From Letharia columbiana (lineage: Eukaryota; Ascomycota; Lecanoromycetes; Lecanorales; Parmeliaceae), in contig NW_023501143.1 of the NCBI RefSeq assembly GCF_014066305.1, positions 1-37,340 on the forward strand: DNA of 37,340 nucleotides. The letters run 5' to 3'. A program made the translations under genes and the position numbers. The notes beneath the pieces were generated by a model. The model searched no databases. It was not told where the DNA came from and saw only the letters and a program-made list of their open reading frames with translations. Positions 28,185 through 37,340 of the stretch are shown here, piece after piece. How positions within the stretch are numbered: position 1 is the stretch's first letter; each line of letters starts with the position of its first letter.

Positions 28185-28645
28185 GAACTTTGCTAAGCGA
28201 TATTTGAATTCCTTGCGCTTTAATAATTATAAGACTTAATTTAGAAATTCTTTTTTATCTGAAAGTTCATATTTCGTTCTTATCCGGGTAGCCAAAAAGC
28301 CCGCACACCCTAACCCGCAAGTGGCTAGGAGAAGCGAGGCCATCCCGCATACATTTCACACACAAATTTAGTAGTCTTCTCTCATTATCAAGCACAATAT
28401 CGTCGCTCGAAAGGCTTCAGGCTGTAATAGATGGTAACAGTCAAATGACTGGCTATTATGTAGAGAATCATTCAATAATATAGGTAATTCTACTGGGGGA
28501 AAGGCAGTAGTCTTCATTTGATTAGAATGTGCGTGCTTTTTTACTACCCGGGTGATTCTATAGTTAAAAAAAAATCTCAAAAAGTTAATAGAAAATAAGA
28601 AAATTATTCTATATGTTAATAACGTACATCTATATATTTTTTATT
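28185..28645 (-). repeat. Half copy of the fold-back repeat, interrupted
   Basis: Minus-strand copy of one arm (gcgatatttgaattcctt to acgtacatctat). It is split at 28282-28552 by the small element described separately. Confidence 0.55.
28282..28552. mobile_element. Small MITE with ccgggtag inverted ends
   Basis: About 270 bp of normal GC inside AT-rich repeat. The left end atccgggtagccaaaaagc and the right end in reverse complement acccgggtagtaaaaaagc match over about 25 bp. The flanks cgttctta and tgattcta may be a decayed duplication but do not match exactly. The short minus-strand frame is not convincing. Confidence 0.45.
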
Positions 28646-28768
28646 TATCCGCGATAAGTTAGTCGATCTAATTAAAGAGTATAGCGAACTCGAATTTATA
28701 ATTAACTATATATATAAATTTAAGATTTTCAAGCTTAGCTTTATCTTATTCTTTTATATATATATTAT

Positions 28769-31376
28769 AATAACAGATTAATATATTTACTATCTATTTC
28801 TACTAGTTATTAATATCGCTAAAGTATTTTAGCGATATAAGTCTAGATCTCGTATATAATAATCTTCTTAAATGTTATAAAAATAATCTATATTAACTTC
28901 GCCTTATTTTAATATCTTTAACAAGTAAAGGCCTATGAATTAAATTCATGAAGTTGGATTTTTCTAAGTTAAATCGAATTTTAGCCCTAGCCCTAAGTCA
29001 AATCGAACTATGCGTTTTTGACCTACTTCCACCCTCAAAATTGATTTAATCTATGTGGTATACAGGCATATATATGCGAAGAGAGGCGCGCTAAGGCCTA
29101 ATTAGGAAGGTATATCGAGTGTGGAGAATTGATTCGTAATAATTGCCTATAAAAAACAGAGAAAGGCCATGTTCTTATGACAAGAAGTATCGAAATACCG
29201 GAAAGAAATGGAGACAACATGCCAATTAGTGGTGTAAATCCCACATTAACTCTTGCCGCAGTGAAATCTTTCGAATAATGAAATAGCTGTCAGAGCAAGA
29301 CATCGGACGGTTTCAATTCGTCCAAATATGCATCGTCCGGGATGATTTGATGTGGAACCGTGGAGGGGATAAGGGGGGGGGTTTTGGGGGGGGGGCGTCT
29401 TCTTGACGATGGGGCCTTGTTGCCGCTTAGTTTCGTCGCAGTAGATCCTCCGCTTGTGACGTTATAGTTCCTCCTTTACCATATCAATGTAGTGGGAATG
29501 ACAGGCCAAGTTGTAGTGGTGTTCTCCGCTTGCTGAGTGATGATTTGATGTGGAACCGTGGAGAGCATATGATGTGGGATCTTGGAGAGCTGAGCCGTGT
29601 TCTTGGCGATGGGGGCCTTGTTGCCGCTTGGTTTCTCCGCAGTGTTCTCCGTAGTGTTCTCCGCAGTGTTCTCCGCATTTGCCTGTTGTAGTTCCTCCTC
29701 TTACTTCTTAATGTAGTGGGGATGATAGGCTAAGTTGCAGTGGTGTTCTCCGCTTGTTGAGTGATGATTTGATATGGAAGGGATCTTTGCCGTGTTCTTG
29801 GTGCTGGGGGCCTTGTTGCCGCTTGGTTTCTCCGTAGTGTTCTCCGCATTCGCCTGCTGTAGTGACTTCTCTTGCATTGGCTGAGTGGATTGGTGTGAGA
29901 CCGTGGAGAGTAGGCCTGTTGTGTCACTGCTGCTGATGACTGTCTCCGCAATATTCTCCGCATTTACCTGCTGCAGTGGTTCCTTCTCTTACTGAGTATC
30001 GGGCTGGTGTGAGACCGTGGAGAGTAGGCCTGTTGTGTTACTGCTGCTGATGACTGTCTCCGCAATGTTCTCCGCAGTGTTCTCCGCATTCGCCTGTTGT
30101 AGATCCTCCTCTTGCTCCTCAATGTAGTGGGGATGACAGGCCAAGTTGCAGTGGTGTTCTCCGCTTGCTGAGTGATGATTTGATGTGGAACGGCCAAGTT
30201 GCAGTGGTGTTCTCCGCTTGCTGAGTGATGATTTGATGTGGAACCGTGGAGAGCATATGACGTGGGATCTTGGAGAGCTGAGCCGTGTTCTTGACGATGG
30301 TGGCCTTGTTGCCGCTTGGTTTCTCCGCAGTGTTCTCCGCATTTGCCTGTTGTAGTTCCTCCTCTTACTCCTCAATGCAGTGGGGATGACAGGCCAAGTT
30401 ACAGTGGTGTTCTCCGCTTGCTGAGTGTGATTTGATGTGGCATGTTGAGAGCATATGACGTGGGATCTTGGAGAGCTGAGCCTGTTCTTGATGCTGGTGG
30501 CCTTGTTGCTCGCATTGGTTTCTCCGCAGTGTTCTCCGTATTCGCCTGTTGTAGATCCTCCTCTTGTTTAACTGAGTGCGAGGGTACCGAGGGTAAATGT
30601 GTTCATTATTGGTGAATTGGTAGAATTGGTAGAATGGTGGAAGAAGAATGGTTACACAAATAGGTGGAAGGATTATTATCCGATCCCGGACGCGTTTGGT
30701 GTGACTACAATATTTGAATGTTAGTTTAACCCACCTATCGCTGGCTTGGGAGGAGTATGTAGGGGAGGACGTATCCGTTCGGGCTCTTTTTGAGGGCCTT
30801 CTAACGCGTTTATGAGCAGTAGTAGGTAGCTGTTGGGCTCGCTTGCGGCCTCGATTGCCAGCAGTAGCGGATTCGCCGAGGGGTGGCCTGGGGGCGTCAG
30901 TAAGGGGCTCTAATTGGGCGAGGGGTACCGAAGACGATTGTGTTCATATTGATGGAATTGGTTAGAATTGGTAGAATTGGTAGAATTGGTAGAATGGTGG
31001 AAGAATAACAAACAGGTGGAAGGATTATTATCCGATCCCGGACGCGTCTGGTGTGACTACCATGACTACCATATTTGAATATCCATTTAATCCACCAATA
31101 GTAGGCCAAACTTCATTATTTTTACAGCGTTAGAAAGCGCACACTGAGCTCTACAATTTACGAAATTATGAAGAAACAGCATCCGTAGGGAGCTGGTTAT
31201 TTCAGAGTGTAAAACTTCTACACACAAATTTTTGATGAGGGAGCTCGGGAGGGCTAGCGGGCTGACTCAGCCGGTCTAGCCAAAAAGCGTAATAACCCCG
31301 AATTGATGATTGGCTGCACATACAAATTCAAGGTTTCCAAGCTCAGCCCTATCTTATTCTTTTATATATACTTAAT
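28769..31376. repeat. Tandem segmental duplication, unit I
   Basis: Starts acagattaatatatttact and matches unit II (31381 onward) at an offset of 2608 bp. It covers an AT-rich head, a conserved stretch around ggcgcgctaaggcctaatt, the coding-like repeats (29390-30560) and a tail with gtgtgactac and ggcctcgattgccagcag. No complete gene. Confidence 0.7.
29290..30570 (-). pseudogene. Degenerate tandem coding-like repeats, unit I
   Basis: On the minus strand a unit of roughly 230-250 bp recurs several times. It encodes, in shifting frames, QQANAENTAEKPSGNKA, KNTAQLSKIPRHMLSTVPHQ and IITQQAENTTATWPVIP. The AEN-TAEN part is a 12-bp repeat (ttctccgcagtg on the plus strand). Downstream on the minus strand is DDAYLDELKPSDV, resembling family A. 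Frameshifts break every frame. Probably a Gag-like or low-complexity transposon protein; I cannot name it. The Arg-rich frames (RRTLRR) are other readings of the same 12-bp repeat. Confidence 0.4.
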
Positions 31377-33620
31377 AATAACAGATTAATATATTTACTA
31401 TCTATTTCTACTAGTTATTAATATCGCTAAAGTATTTTAGCGATATAAGTCTAGATCTCGTATATAATAATCTTCTTAAATGTTATAAAAATAATCTATA
31501 TTAACTTCGCCTTATTTTAATATCTTTAACAAGTAAAGGCCTATGAATTAAATTCATGAAGTTGGATTTTTCTAAGTTAAATCGAATTTTAGCCCTAGCC
31601 CTAAGTTAAATCGAACTATGCGTTTTTGACCTACTTCCACCACTATAAAATTGATTTAATCTATGTGGTATACAGGCATATATGTGCGGAGAGAGGCGCG
31701 CTAAGGCCTAATTAGGAAGGTATATCGAGTGTGGAGGATTGAATAGAGAAAGGCCATGTCCTTATGGCAAGAAGTATCGAAATACCGGAAAGAAATGGAG
31801 ACAACGTGCTAATTAGTGGTGTGAATCCCACAATATCTCCTGCCGCAGTGAAATTTTTCGAATAATAAAATAGCTGTAGACATCGGACGGTTTTAATTTA
31901 TCCAAATATGCATCGTCCGATGTCCCTCCTGCAGAGGCCCAATTGACTGTGATCGTCGCAGTAGATCCTCCTCTTGTGACGTTATTGCAGTGATGTACCA
32001 TATCAATGTAGTGGGGATGACAGGCCAAGTTGTAGTGGTGTTCTCCGCTTGCTGAGTGATGATTTGATGTGGAACCGTGGAGAGCATATGACGTGGGATC
32101 TTGGAGAGCTGAGCCGTGTTCTTGACGATGGTGGCCTTGTTGCCGCTTGGTTTCTCCGCAGTGTTTCTCCGCAGTGTTCTCCGCATTTGCCTGTTGTAGT
32201 TCCTCCTCTTACTCCTTAATACAGTGGGGATGACAGGCTAAGTTGCAGTGGTGTTCTCCGCTTGCTGAGTGATGATTTGATGTGGAACCGTGGAGAGCAT
32301 ATGACGTGGGATCTTGGAGAGCTGAGCCGTGTTCTTGGTGCTGGGGGCCTTGTTGCCGCTTGGTTTCTCCGCAGTGTTCTCCGCATTCGCCTACTGTATT
32401 GACTTCTCTTGCACTGGCTGAGTGGATTGATGTGAGACCGTGGAGAGTAGGCCTGTTGTGTCACTGCTGCTGATGACTATCTCCGCAATGTTCTCCGCAG
32501 TGTTCTCCGCATTCGCCTGTTGTAGATCCTCCTCTTATTTAACTGAGTGCGAGGGTACCGAGGGTAAATGTGTTCATATTGGTGTTGGAATTGGTAGAAT
32601 TGGTAGAATGGTGGAAGAAGAATGGTTACACAAATAGGTGGAAGGATTATTATCCGATCCCGGACGCGTTTGGTGTGACTACAATATTTGAATGTCAGTT
32701 TAACCCACCTATCGCTGGCTTGGGAGAAGTATATAGGGGAGGACGTATCCGTTCGGGCTCTTTTTGAGGGCTTTTCAACGCGTTTATGAGCAGTAGTAGA
32801 TAGCTGTTAGGCTCGCTTGCGGCCTCGATTGCCAGCAGTAGCGGATTCGCCGAGGGGTGGCCTGAGGGCGTTAGTAGGGGCTCTAAGAGGCGGGTAAAAG
32901 GGGTATATGTGCCTAAACCGGACGCGTTTGGTGTGACTACAATATTTGAATGTTAGTTTAACCCACCTACCTACTGGCTTGGGAGGAGTATATAGGGGAG
33001 AACGTATCTGTTCGGGCTCTTTTTGAGGGCCTTCTAACGCGTTTATGAGCAGTAGTAGGTAGCTGTTGGGCTCGCTTGCGGCCTCGATTGCCAGCAGTAG
33101 CGGATTCGTCGAGGGGTGGCCTGGGGGCGTTAGTAAGGGGTTCAAAAGACGGGCGGAAGGGATACGTGCCTTAGATACTTAGCAACATTTGGGCGAGGGG
33201 TATCGAGGGCGAATTTATTCATAATTGGTGGATTGGTAGAATTGTAGAAGAAGAATGGTTACACAAACAGGTGGAAGGATTATTATCCGATCCCGGACGC
33301 GTCTGGTGTGACTACCATGACTACCATATTTGAATGTGCATTTAATCCACCAATAGTAGGCGAAACTTCATTATTTTTACATCGTTAGAAAGCGCACACT
33401 GAGCTCTACAATTTATCAAATTATGAAGAAACAGCATTCGTAGGGAGCTGGTTATTTCAGAGGATAAGACTTCTGCACATAGATTTTTGTAGATTTTTGA
33501 TGGTTGCGGACGCTAATTTATTTACCCGCGGTGTCTAACCAAAAAGCGTAGACCTGACGAATTTATGATTGGCTGCACATACAAATTCAAGGTTTTCTAG
33601 TTCAGCCCTATCTTAATCTT
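31377..33620. repeat. Tandem segmental duplication, unit II
   Basis: A direct repeat of unit I, with fewer coding-like repeats but an extra internal duplication of the tail (32664-32880 and 32920-33137, both beginning gacgcgtttggtgtgac). It ends in the same tgattggctgcacatacaaa segment as unit I. The head (31377-31610) is identical over long stretches to 28769-29000. Confidence 0.7.
31850..32550 (-). pseudogene. Degenerate tandem coding-like repeats, unit II
   Basis: Same units as 29290-30570, fewer in number. The clearest reading is the minus-strand frame 32186-31893: TAEKPSGNKATIVKNTAQLS, KIPRHMLSTVPHQIITQQ, ending in another frame as TSDDAYLDKLKPSDVYS. Broken by frameshifts. Function unknown. 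Confidence 0.4.
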
Positions 33621-34602
33621 TTATATATACTAATAATAAACTCTAATTTTATATATATTTTAAATATTCTCTTTTAAGTTTAAATTATATAACTAAATAA
33701 AATATTAAAGTATTTTAATTTAATTAATTTTACGTAATTAATTAATATATTTAATTAATCTAGATTTCTTATTATAACTTTTATTATTATTCTTTATTAT
33801 AATATTTTACTTAAATTATATATATAAGTAATATATCTTCTAAATATAATTTAATAGAAGCTTATCGATATAGTAGTTCTAAGTTATTAAATTATCTAAT
33901 TCTTTAATTTTCGAGTTATATAATAGCGATTCTTTTTAATTCTTAATACGTTATTTATATTTTAAAGTAATTTTATATTTAAAACGTTTATAAGCTTATA
34001 AGATTTCGAAATCTTTATATTAAAAAGATTATTCTCGTTTATAGTAAATAGTAATCTCTTTATAATACTAGAAGATATTTTTCGAAATATAAATAAAGTA
34101 TAGTTCGAGATTAATAATTCTTAAAGATTCTTAATATTATAACGAGTATCTCGTTTTTATAATATACGATTTTATAATATTATATTATAAGAATAATAAG
34201 CTTTATTTATAAATACTATATATTATTAAAGATCTTTTACTATCTATTCGAGATTTTATATATTATATTCTTATTATTATTTTAGATTTAACTCGCTAAT
34301 TATTTTAATTTAAATATATTTCTATAGCTAAGTATTATTAATTCGAGCTTATAATAATCGTTAAAGAGTATATTCGTTTATATTAACTTCGAAATAGAAT
34401 AACTAAATAAGAAATAACTCTCTATATATAGAATTCTCCGCTAGATTAATTATTTTCTATAAGATTTCTATAAAAATCTTCGAAGTATATCTAAGATAAT
34501 ACTTTTCGAAACGTCTTATATTAGAAGATCTTTATATTCTTTATTTTTATAGCTATAATTTATCTATATTATATTTAATTCTCTTATTATAATACGAGTA
34601 AA
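33604..34602. other. Saturated RIP block with no CpA or TpG
   Basis: Read base by base, about 1 kb contains no ca and no tg dinucleotide, while cg, ct and tc occur throughout. No gene. The original sequence is unrecoverable by eye. The first tg after it is the LTR start of family B. Confidence 0.85.
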
Positions 34603-34754
34603 TGTCAAGGAAATGGATGACTGGGTCATGAATTCATGGTGGTGTAAAAAGATGTTCATTATTCTATGTGCCTGCAGGGCAGATATGTGTGGTGCCAAGC
34701 CACACTAGGTAGCCCTAGCCCTAAGGCGAGGCAAGGTCTTGGCGTACCGTGACA
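34603..34754 (-). repeat. 3' LTR of family B
   Basis: 152 bp, tgtcaaggaa to taccgtgaca in plus-strand reading, matching 36173-36324 with one visible difference (cagggcag versus caggacag). Confidence 0.9.
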
Positions 34755-34827
34755 ACATGCCCGCAAAAGAATGAAAAAAGACACGTCCTCGTGGCCTATG
34801 TCATTGACCAATCAAAATGCATGGTTG

Positions 34828-35991
34828 CTACTGGCCATGATGCTCCTGATTTGCCTCCTCATCTTCCTCATAGATCGCATAGCCATCCGGTGTGACGTCA
34901 GCGAGATATGCATGGCTTTTGTCACCAGTTGGTACCCTTGGTGGAAATCGATTGTTACCTCCCTTGAATGACTGCTGCTGTGGAGGGTAGTTTCTCTGTC
35001 CATTTGTATGGTGGCTCGGTGAAGAATTTTGGAGAGCAGGCTTATTTTGCCATTGCTGTTGCGGAGACGACTGTCGCTGTGCCAACTCCAGCCAAATAGA
35101 CGTCTTGCTGTCTACCTGTTCCATGAATTGACGTAATGACGTACTTGGCCGGGGTTCAGGTATATCACGTCGTAGATTGATAGCGAATTGATTCCATAAT
35201 AGCGTCAGTTGATTGAATGTGGAGTGAAATTCGGCTGATTTGGCTAAGTGGAGCATTTGTTGAATAAATGCTCGGGGAGAGGTATGCTTCATGTCGGCTA
35301 ATGAGTACGTTTGTCTTACCAATTGGGACAGGGCCACTGCTGTTCTCGTTTTGAATCGACCAATCAGAGTAGTGTACCACTTATCCAAGTCTGCATCACG
35401 TAGTAGGGTACGCTCCAATTCAGTCAACTCCATGGAGTACCACATCAATGCAGAGCCACGAAAGCATGTAGTCATGACTACTTTGACGTCGGCTTCTCCG
35501 CGCTGCACGGCTAAATCTTTAAGGCGATCCGTGAAAAAGTAGACGTCCTTATAGAAAACATGCTTGCCAGCATTGACAACCGGGCCCAGGGTACTTCCAT
35601 GCTCTTGCTGATACTCCGGATCAAAATATCCTACTTCTTCAGCTCGTAGGGCTTGACGGGACGTAGTGGTAGTGATAGGTGAGGAATTTTGAGATGGGGG
35701 CGTCATTTCGATTGTGGAGAGCGGAGTCGATAATGTAGGGGCTTGATTGTGAAGAAGAAACTGCTGTAGAGTCGTATGTAGCATATTCTGAAAAAGGCCC
35801 ATCATGCTATTGACTTGTTCTTCTGAGAAGCCTGGGAGGACTGGGAGCGATGGTGATGTGTTGGCCGGATTTGCCATAGTAGTGTGACTGGTGTTAACCA
35901 GCTCTCCGCCATTTTCTCCGCTACTTTCTCCGTTATTTGAGCCTTCAGGTTCCACAGTAGGCTGACGAGTCTTATCCTTCTTGGGAGGCAT
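34828..35991 (-). CDS. gag: Family B Gag protein
   Basis: The 387-residue protein starts at the minus-strand ATG at 35991 (MPPKKDKTRQ) and ends at TAG 34828-34830. Residues 1-110 are Ser/Thr/Asn/Pro-rich, with a hydrophobic stretch around 53-82 (FSEEQVNSMMGLFQNMLH). Residues about 121-300 form a capsid-like domain: YFDPEYQQ, KDVYFFTDRLKDLA, CFRGSALMWYSMEL (176-189), WYTTLIGRFK, and AFIQQMLHLAKSAEF (about 241-255). This pattern is usual for fungal LTR-retrotransposon Gag. The tail is Gln/Asn/Pro-rich and ends with acidic residues. No CCHC knuckle. It forms particles and presumably relies on a partner's polymerase. It is unrelated in sequence to family A Gag except for general layout. Confidence 0.85.
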   Translation of the reverse strand: MPPKKDKTRQPTVEPEGSNNGESSGENGGELVNTSHTTMANPANTSPSLPVLPGFSEEQVNSMMGLFQNMLHTTLQQFLLHNQAPTLSTPLSTIEMTPPSQNSSPITTTTSRQALRAEEVGYFDPEYQQEHGSTLGPVVNAGKHVFYKDVYFFTDRLKDLAVQRGEADVKVVMTTCFRGSALMWYSMELTELERTLLRDADLDKWYTTLIGRFKTRTAVALSQLVRQTYSLADMKHTSPRAFIQQMLHLAKSAEFHSTFNQLTLLWNQFAINLRRDIPEPRPSTSLRQFMEQVDSKTSIWLELAQRQSSPQQQWQNKPALQNSSPSHHTNGQRNYPPQQQSFKGGNNRFPPRVPTGDKSHAYLADVTPDGYAIYEEDEEANQEHHGQ

Positions 35992-36172
35992 GATGTGATG
36001 TCAAATGGCCTAATGAAAGGATTGACTGTGTGGTCTGGTAGGCTGGTGAATAGCCTAATTGTCTGATTGCGTAGCGGAAGCGCGGGGGGGCTGACTGTCG
36101 GTATATTGTGACTACTGGTCGAGTGACGATATAGACGACTTGGGAGGACCTGGGTTAGGTGTTGCTACCAAT

Positions 36173-36324
36173 TGTCAAGGAAATGGATGACTGGGTCATG
36201 AATTCATGGTGGTGTAAAAAGATGTTCATTATTCTATGTGCCTGCAGGACAGATATGTGTGGTGCCAAGCCACACTAGGTAGCCCTAGCCCTAAGGCGAG
36301 GCAAGGTCTTGGCGTACCGTGACA
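36173..36324 (-). repeat. 5' LTR of family B
   Basis: 152 bp repeat of 34603-34754. On the minus strand it precedes the gag frame. The candidate primer site ttggtagcaac lies directly left of it (about 36162-36172). Confidence 0.9.
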
Positions 36325-36660
36325 GTAAAGGCCTATAAATTAAATTCATAATCATTTTTTTTAATTAGGGCTGTCGAGTAAATTTTGATAAGCGATCTTT
36401 AATGAGCGATCTTTGATAAGCGATATCTGAATTCCTTATCTATAAATATCTATAAGACTAAATTTAGTAACTCTTTTTCATATGAAAGCCCACATTACGT
36501 TCTATAATTTAAATAAAAAATCTTAAAATTTTAATAGAAAACAAAAAAGTTATTCTAAAATCAAATAATGTGCACCTGTTTTTTGATTAGGGCTGTCGAG
36601 CCTGTCGAGCGAACTTTGGTGAGCGAACTTTGGTGAGCGACTTTGGTGAGCGAATGTCAT
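36325..36660 (-). repeat. Half copy of the fold-back repeat
   Basis: Starts gtaaaggcctataaatt and carries two groups of short tandem units, aagcgatctttaatg type (about 36388-36420) and gcgaactttggtga (about 36608-36655). It is the site into which family B inserted. AT-rich centre, no gene. Confidence 0.65.
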
Positions 36661-36869
36661 GGTTTCAACCGGCATTCCTTCTCCAGACTTGCGCTAGGCT
36701 CCATTCGGGCTAGCTCCTTGGCGGCTTGGCACTCTGATGACTTCGGCACACATGTTACTTAGCAACCTTCATAGTTAATATTCCATTCATATGACACCAC
36801 TAATATCATTATTCGATACACGGTTCATTCCCTGACATAATATTAACTATCCAACATAGCCGTGAGCTA
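36661..36869. other. No gene seen
   Basis: Normal-GC DNA without a supported frame. Confidence 0.35.
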
Positions 36870-37250
36870 AGCTATTGTTGCCTGCCTGCTCCTGCCTGCC
36901 TACCTGCCCTGCCCTGCGGAGATCTCTCGAATATCGACTACTCAATCGCCTTGTTGTGGAGGAGATATCCGGACGATTCCCTACCTGCCTGCCTGCCTGC
37001 CTGCCCTGCCCTGCGGAGATCTCTCGAATATCGACTACTCAATCGCCTTGTTGTGGAGGAGATATCCGGACGATTCCCTGCCTGCCTACCTGCCTGCCTG
37101 CCTGCCTACCCTGCCTCTGCGGGGATCTCTCGAATATCGACTACTCAATCGCCTTGTTGTGGAGGAGATATTCGGACGATTCCCTGCCTGCCTGCCTACC
37201 CTGCCTCTGCGGGGAGATATTTCGACTATCTCTCGCTTGCCTTACCTGTT
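36870..37250 (+). repeat. Tandem repeat of about 97 bp with CCTG tracts
   Basis: A core from gcggagatctctcgaat to cggacgattccct repeats at 36916, 37013 and 37119, with a partial copy at 37209, separated by variable cctgcctg runs. The spacings of 97, 106 and 90 bp differ by the number of tetranucleotides. The overlapping Cys/Leu/Pro-rich open frames are products of the repeat and not supported genes. The array may continue past the window. Confidence 0.85.
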
Positions 37251-37340
37251 ACCTGCCTGCATCAGTGGAGAGATCTCCACCTGATCCGTTATGGACTCAG
37301 ATCAAGAAGAAACCCGTCCTGAATCGTCATTGACGATTCA

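Larger units (their letters stand above)
34603..36324 (-). mobile_element. Family B gag-only LTR retrotransposon
   Basis: A 1722-bp element with 152-bp LTRs at 34603-34754 and 36173-36324, TG...CA ends, and the perfect 5-bp duplication gtaaa (34598-34602 and 36325-36329). One gag frame on the minus strand fills most of the interior; only about 180 and 70 bp remain as leader and tail. Next to the 5' LTR (right side, minus strand) the sequence ttggtagcaacacc begins with tgg, so a tRNA-type primer site is plausible. It inserted into a copy of the fold-back repeat at acgagtaaaggcc and is not RIP-degraded. No pol motifs. Confidence 0.9.

Noticed and set aside
28985..29010. Telomere-like agccctagccctaag
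   Set aside because: Only two imperfect units, repeated because of the segmental duplication and also present in the family B LTR. Not a telomeric array.
29484..30375. Arg-rich minus-strand frames (RRTLRR repeats)
   Set aside because: They are alternative readings of the 12-bp ttctccgcagtg repeat. The AEN-T/KNTAQLSKIPR reading is more protein-like and recurs at three loci.
36875..37333. Cys/Leu/Pro-rich frames at the window end
   Set aside because: Products of the CCTG and 97-bp tandem repeat, open in several frames with no independent support.

Overview
The window looks like a repeat-dominated, gene-poor compartment of a filamentous ascomycete (Pezizomycotina) genome. Three things suggest this: short introns with GTRAGT-like donors and CTGAC-like branch sites, very AT-rich blocks depleted in CpA/TpG (the footprint of repeat-induced point mutation, RIP), and several kinds of eukaryotic transposon. 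No rRNA, tRNA, CRISPR, bacterial operon or intact housekeeping gene was seen. No species can be named from the sequence alone.

Layout. 1-454: end of a minus-strand LTR element. 455-6249: RIP-degraded DNA holding a younger gag-only LTR retrotransposon (family A copy 1, 2127-4744, TSD ttaat) and a RIP-mutated solo LTR (5825-5990). 6250-8002: a normal-GC island with a broken methyltransferase gene. 8003-9431: two MITE-like elements, one with a perfect 10-bp TSD. 9530-16833: two tandem paralogues (C1, C2) of an unrecognised gene with conserved introns. Intron 1 of C1 is interrupted by a complete tyrosine-recombinase retrotransposon (Ngaro/PAT/DIRS type, 10129-14892). 16843-18396: a two-exon hypothetical gene that runs into a 44-bp minisatellite. 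18397-19490: fragments related to C1/C2. 19501-22299: nested MITEs. 22392-25281: the best-preserved gag-only LTR element (family A copy 2, TSD tcttc). 25282-28650: degraded inverted-repeat elements, including a TA-flanked MITE with a visible empty site. 28769-33600: a tandem duplication of about 2.6 kb with internal coding-like repeats on the minus strand. 33604-34602: about 1 kb without a single CpA or TpG. 34603-36324: a second gag-only LTR family (B, minus strand, TSD gtaaa). 36325-37340: repeat fragments and a CCTG-rich tandem repeat.

How the parts relate. The region is best read as a stratigraphy. Old repeats were mutated to AT-rich DNA, then younger LTR elements and MITEs inserted with intact TSDs. 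The elements look partly non-autonomous: family A and B carry Gag but no recognisable protease, RT, RNase H or integrase, and the MITEs carry no transposase. The exception is the tyrosine-recombinase element, which has Gag with zinc fingers, RT-RNase H and recombinase. It has an unusual 5' arrangement of split direct repeats (A1-B1-A2-ORFs-B2), and a 72-bp candidate intron carrying the only stop codon between Gag and RT. Family A has an 11-nt sequence just downstream of the LTR that is complementary to the LTR interior, as expected for Tf1-type self-priming.
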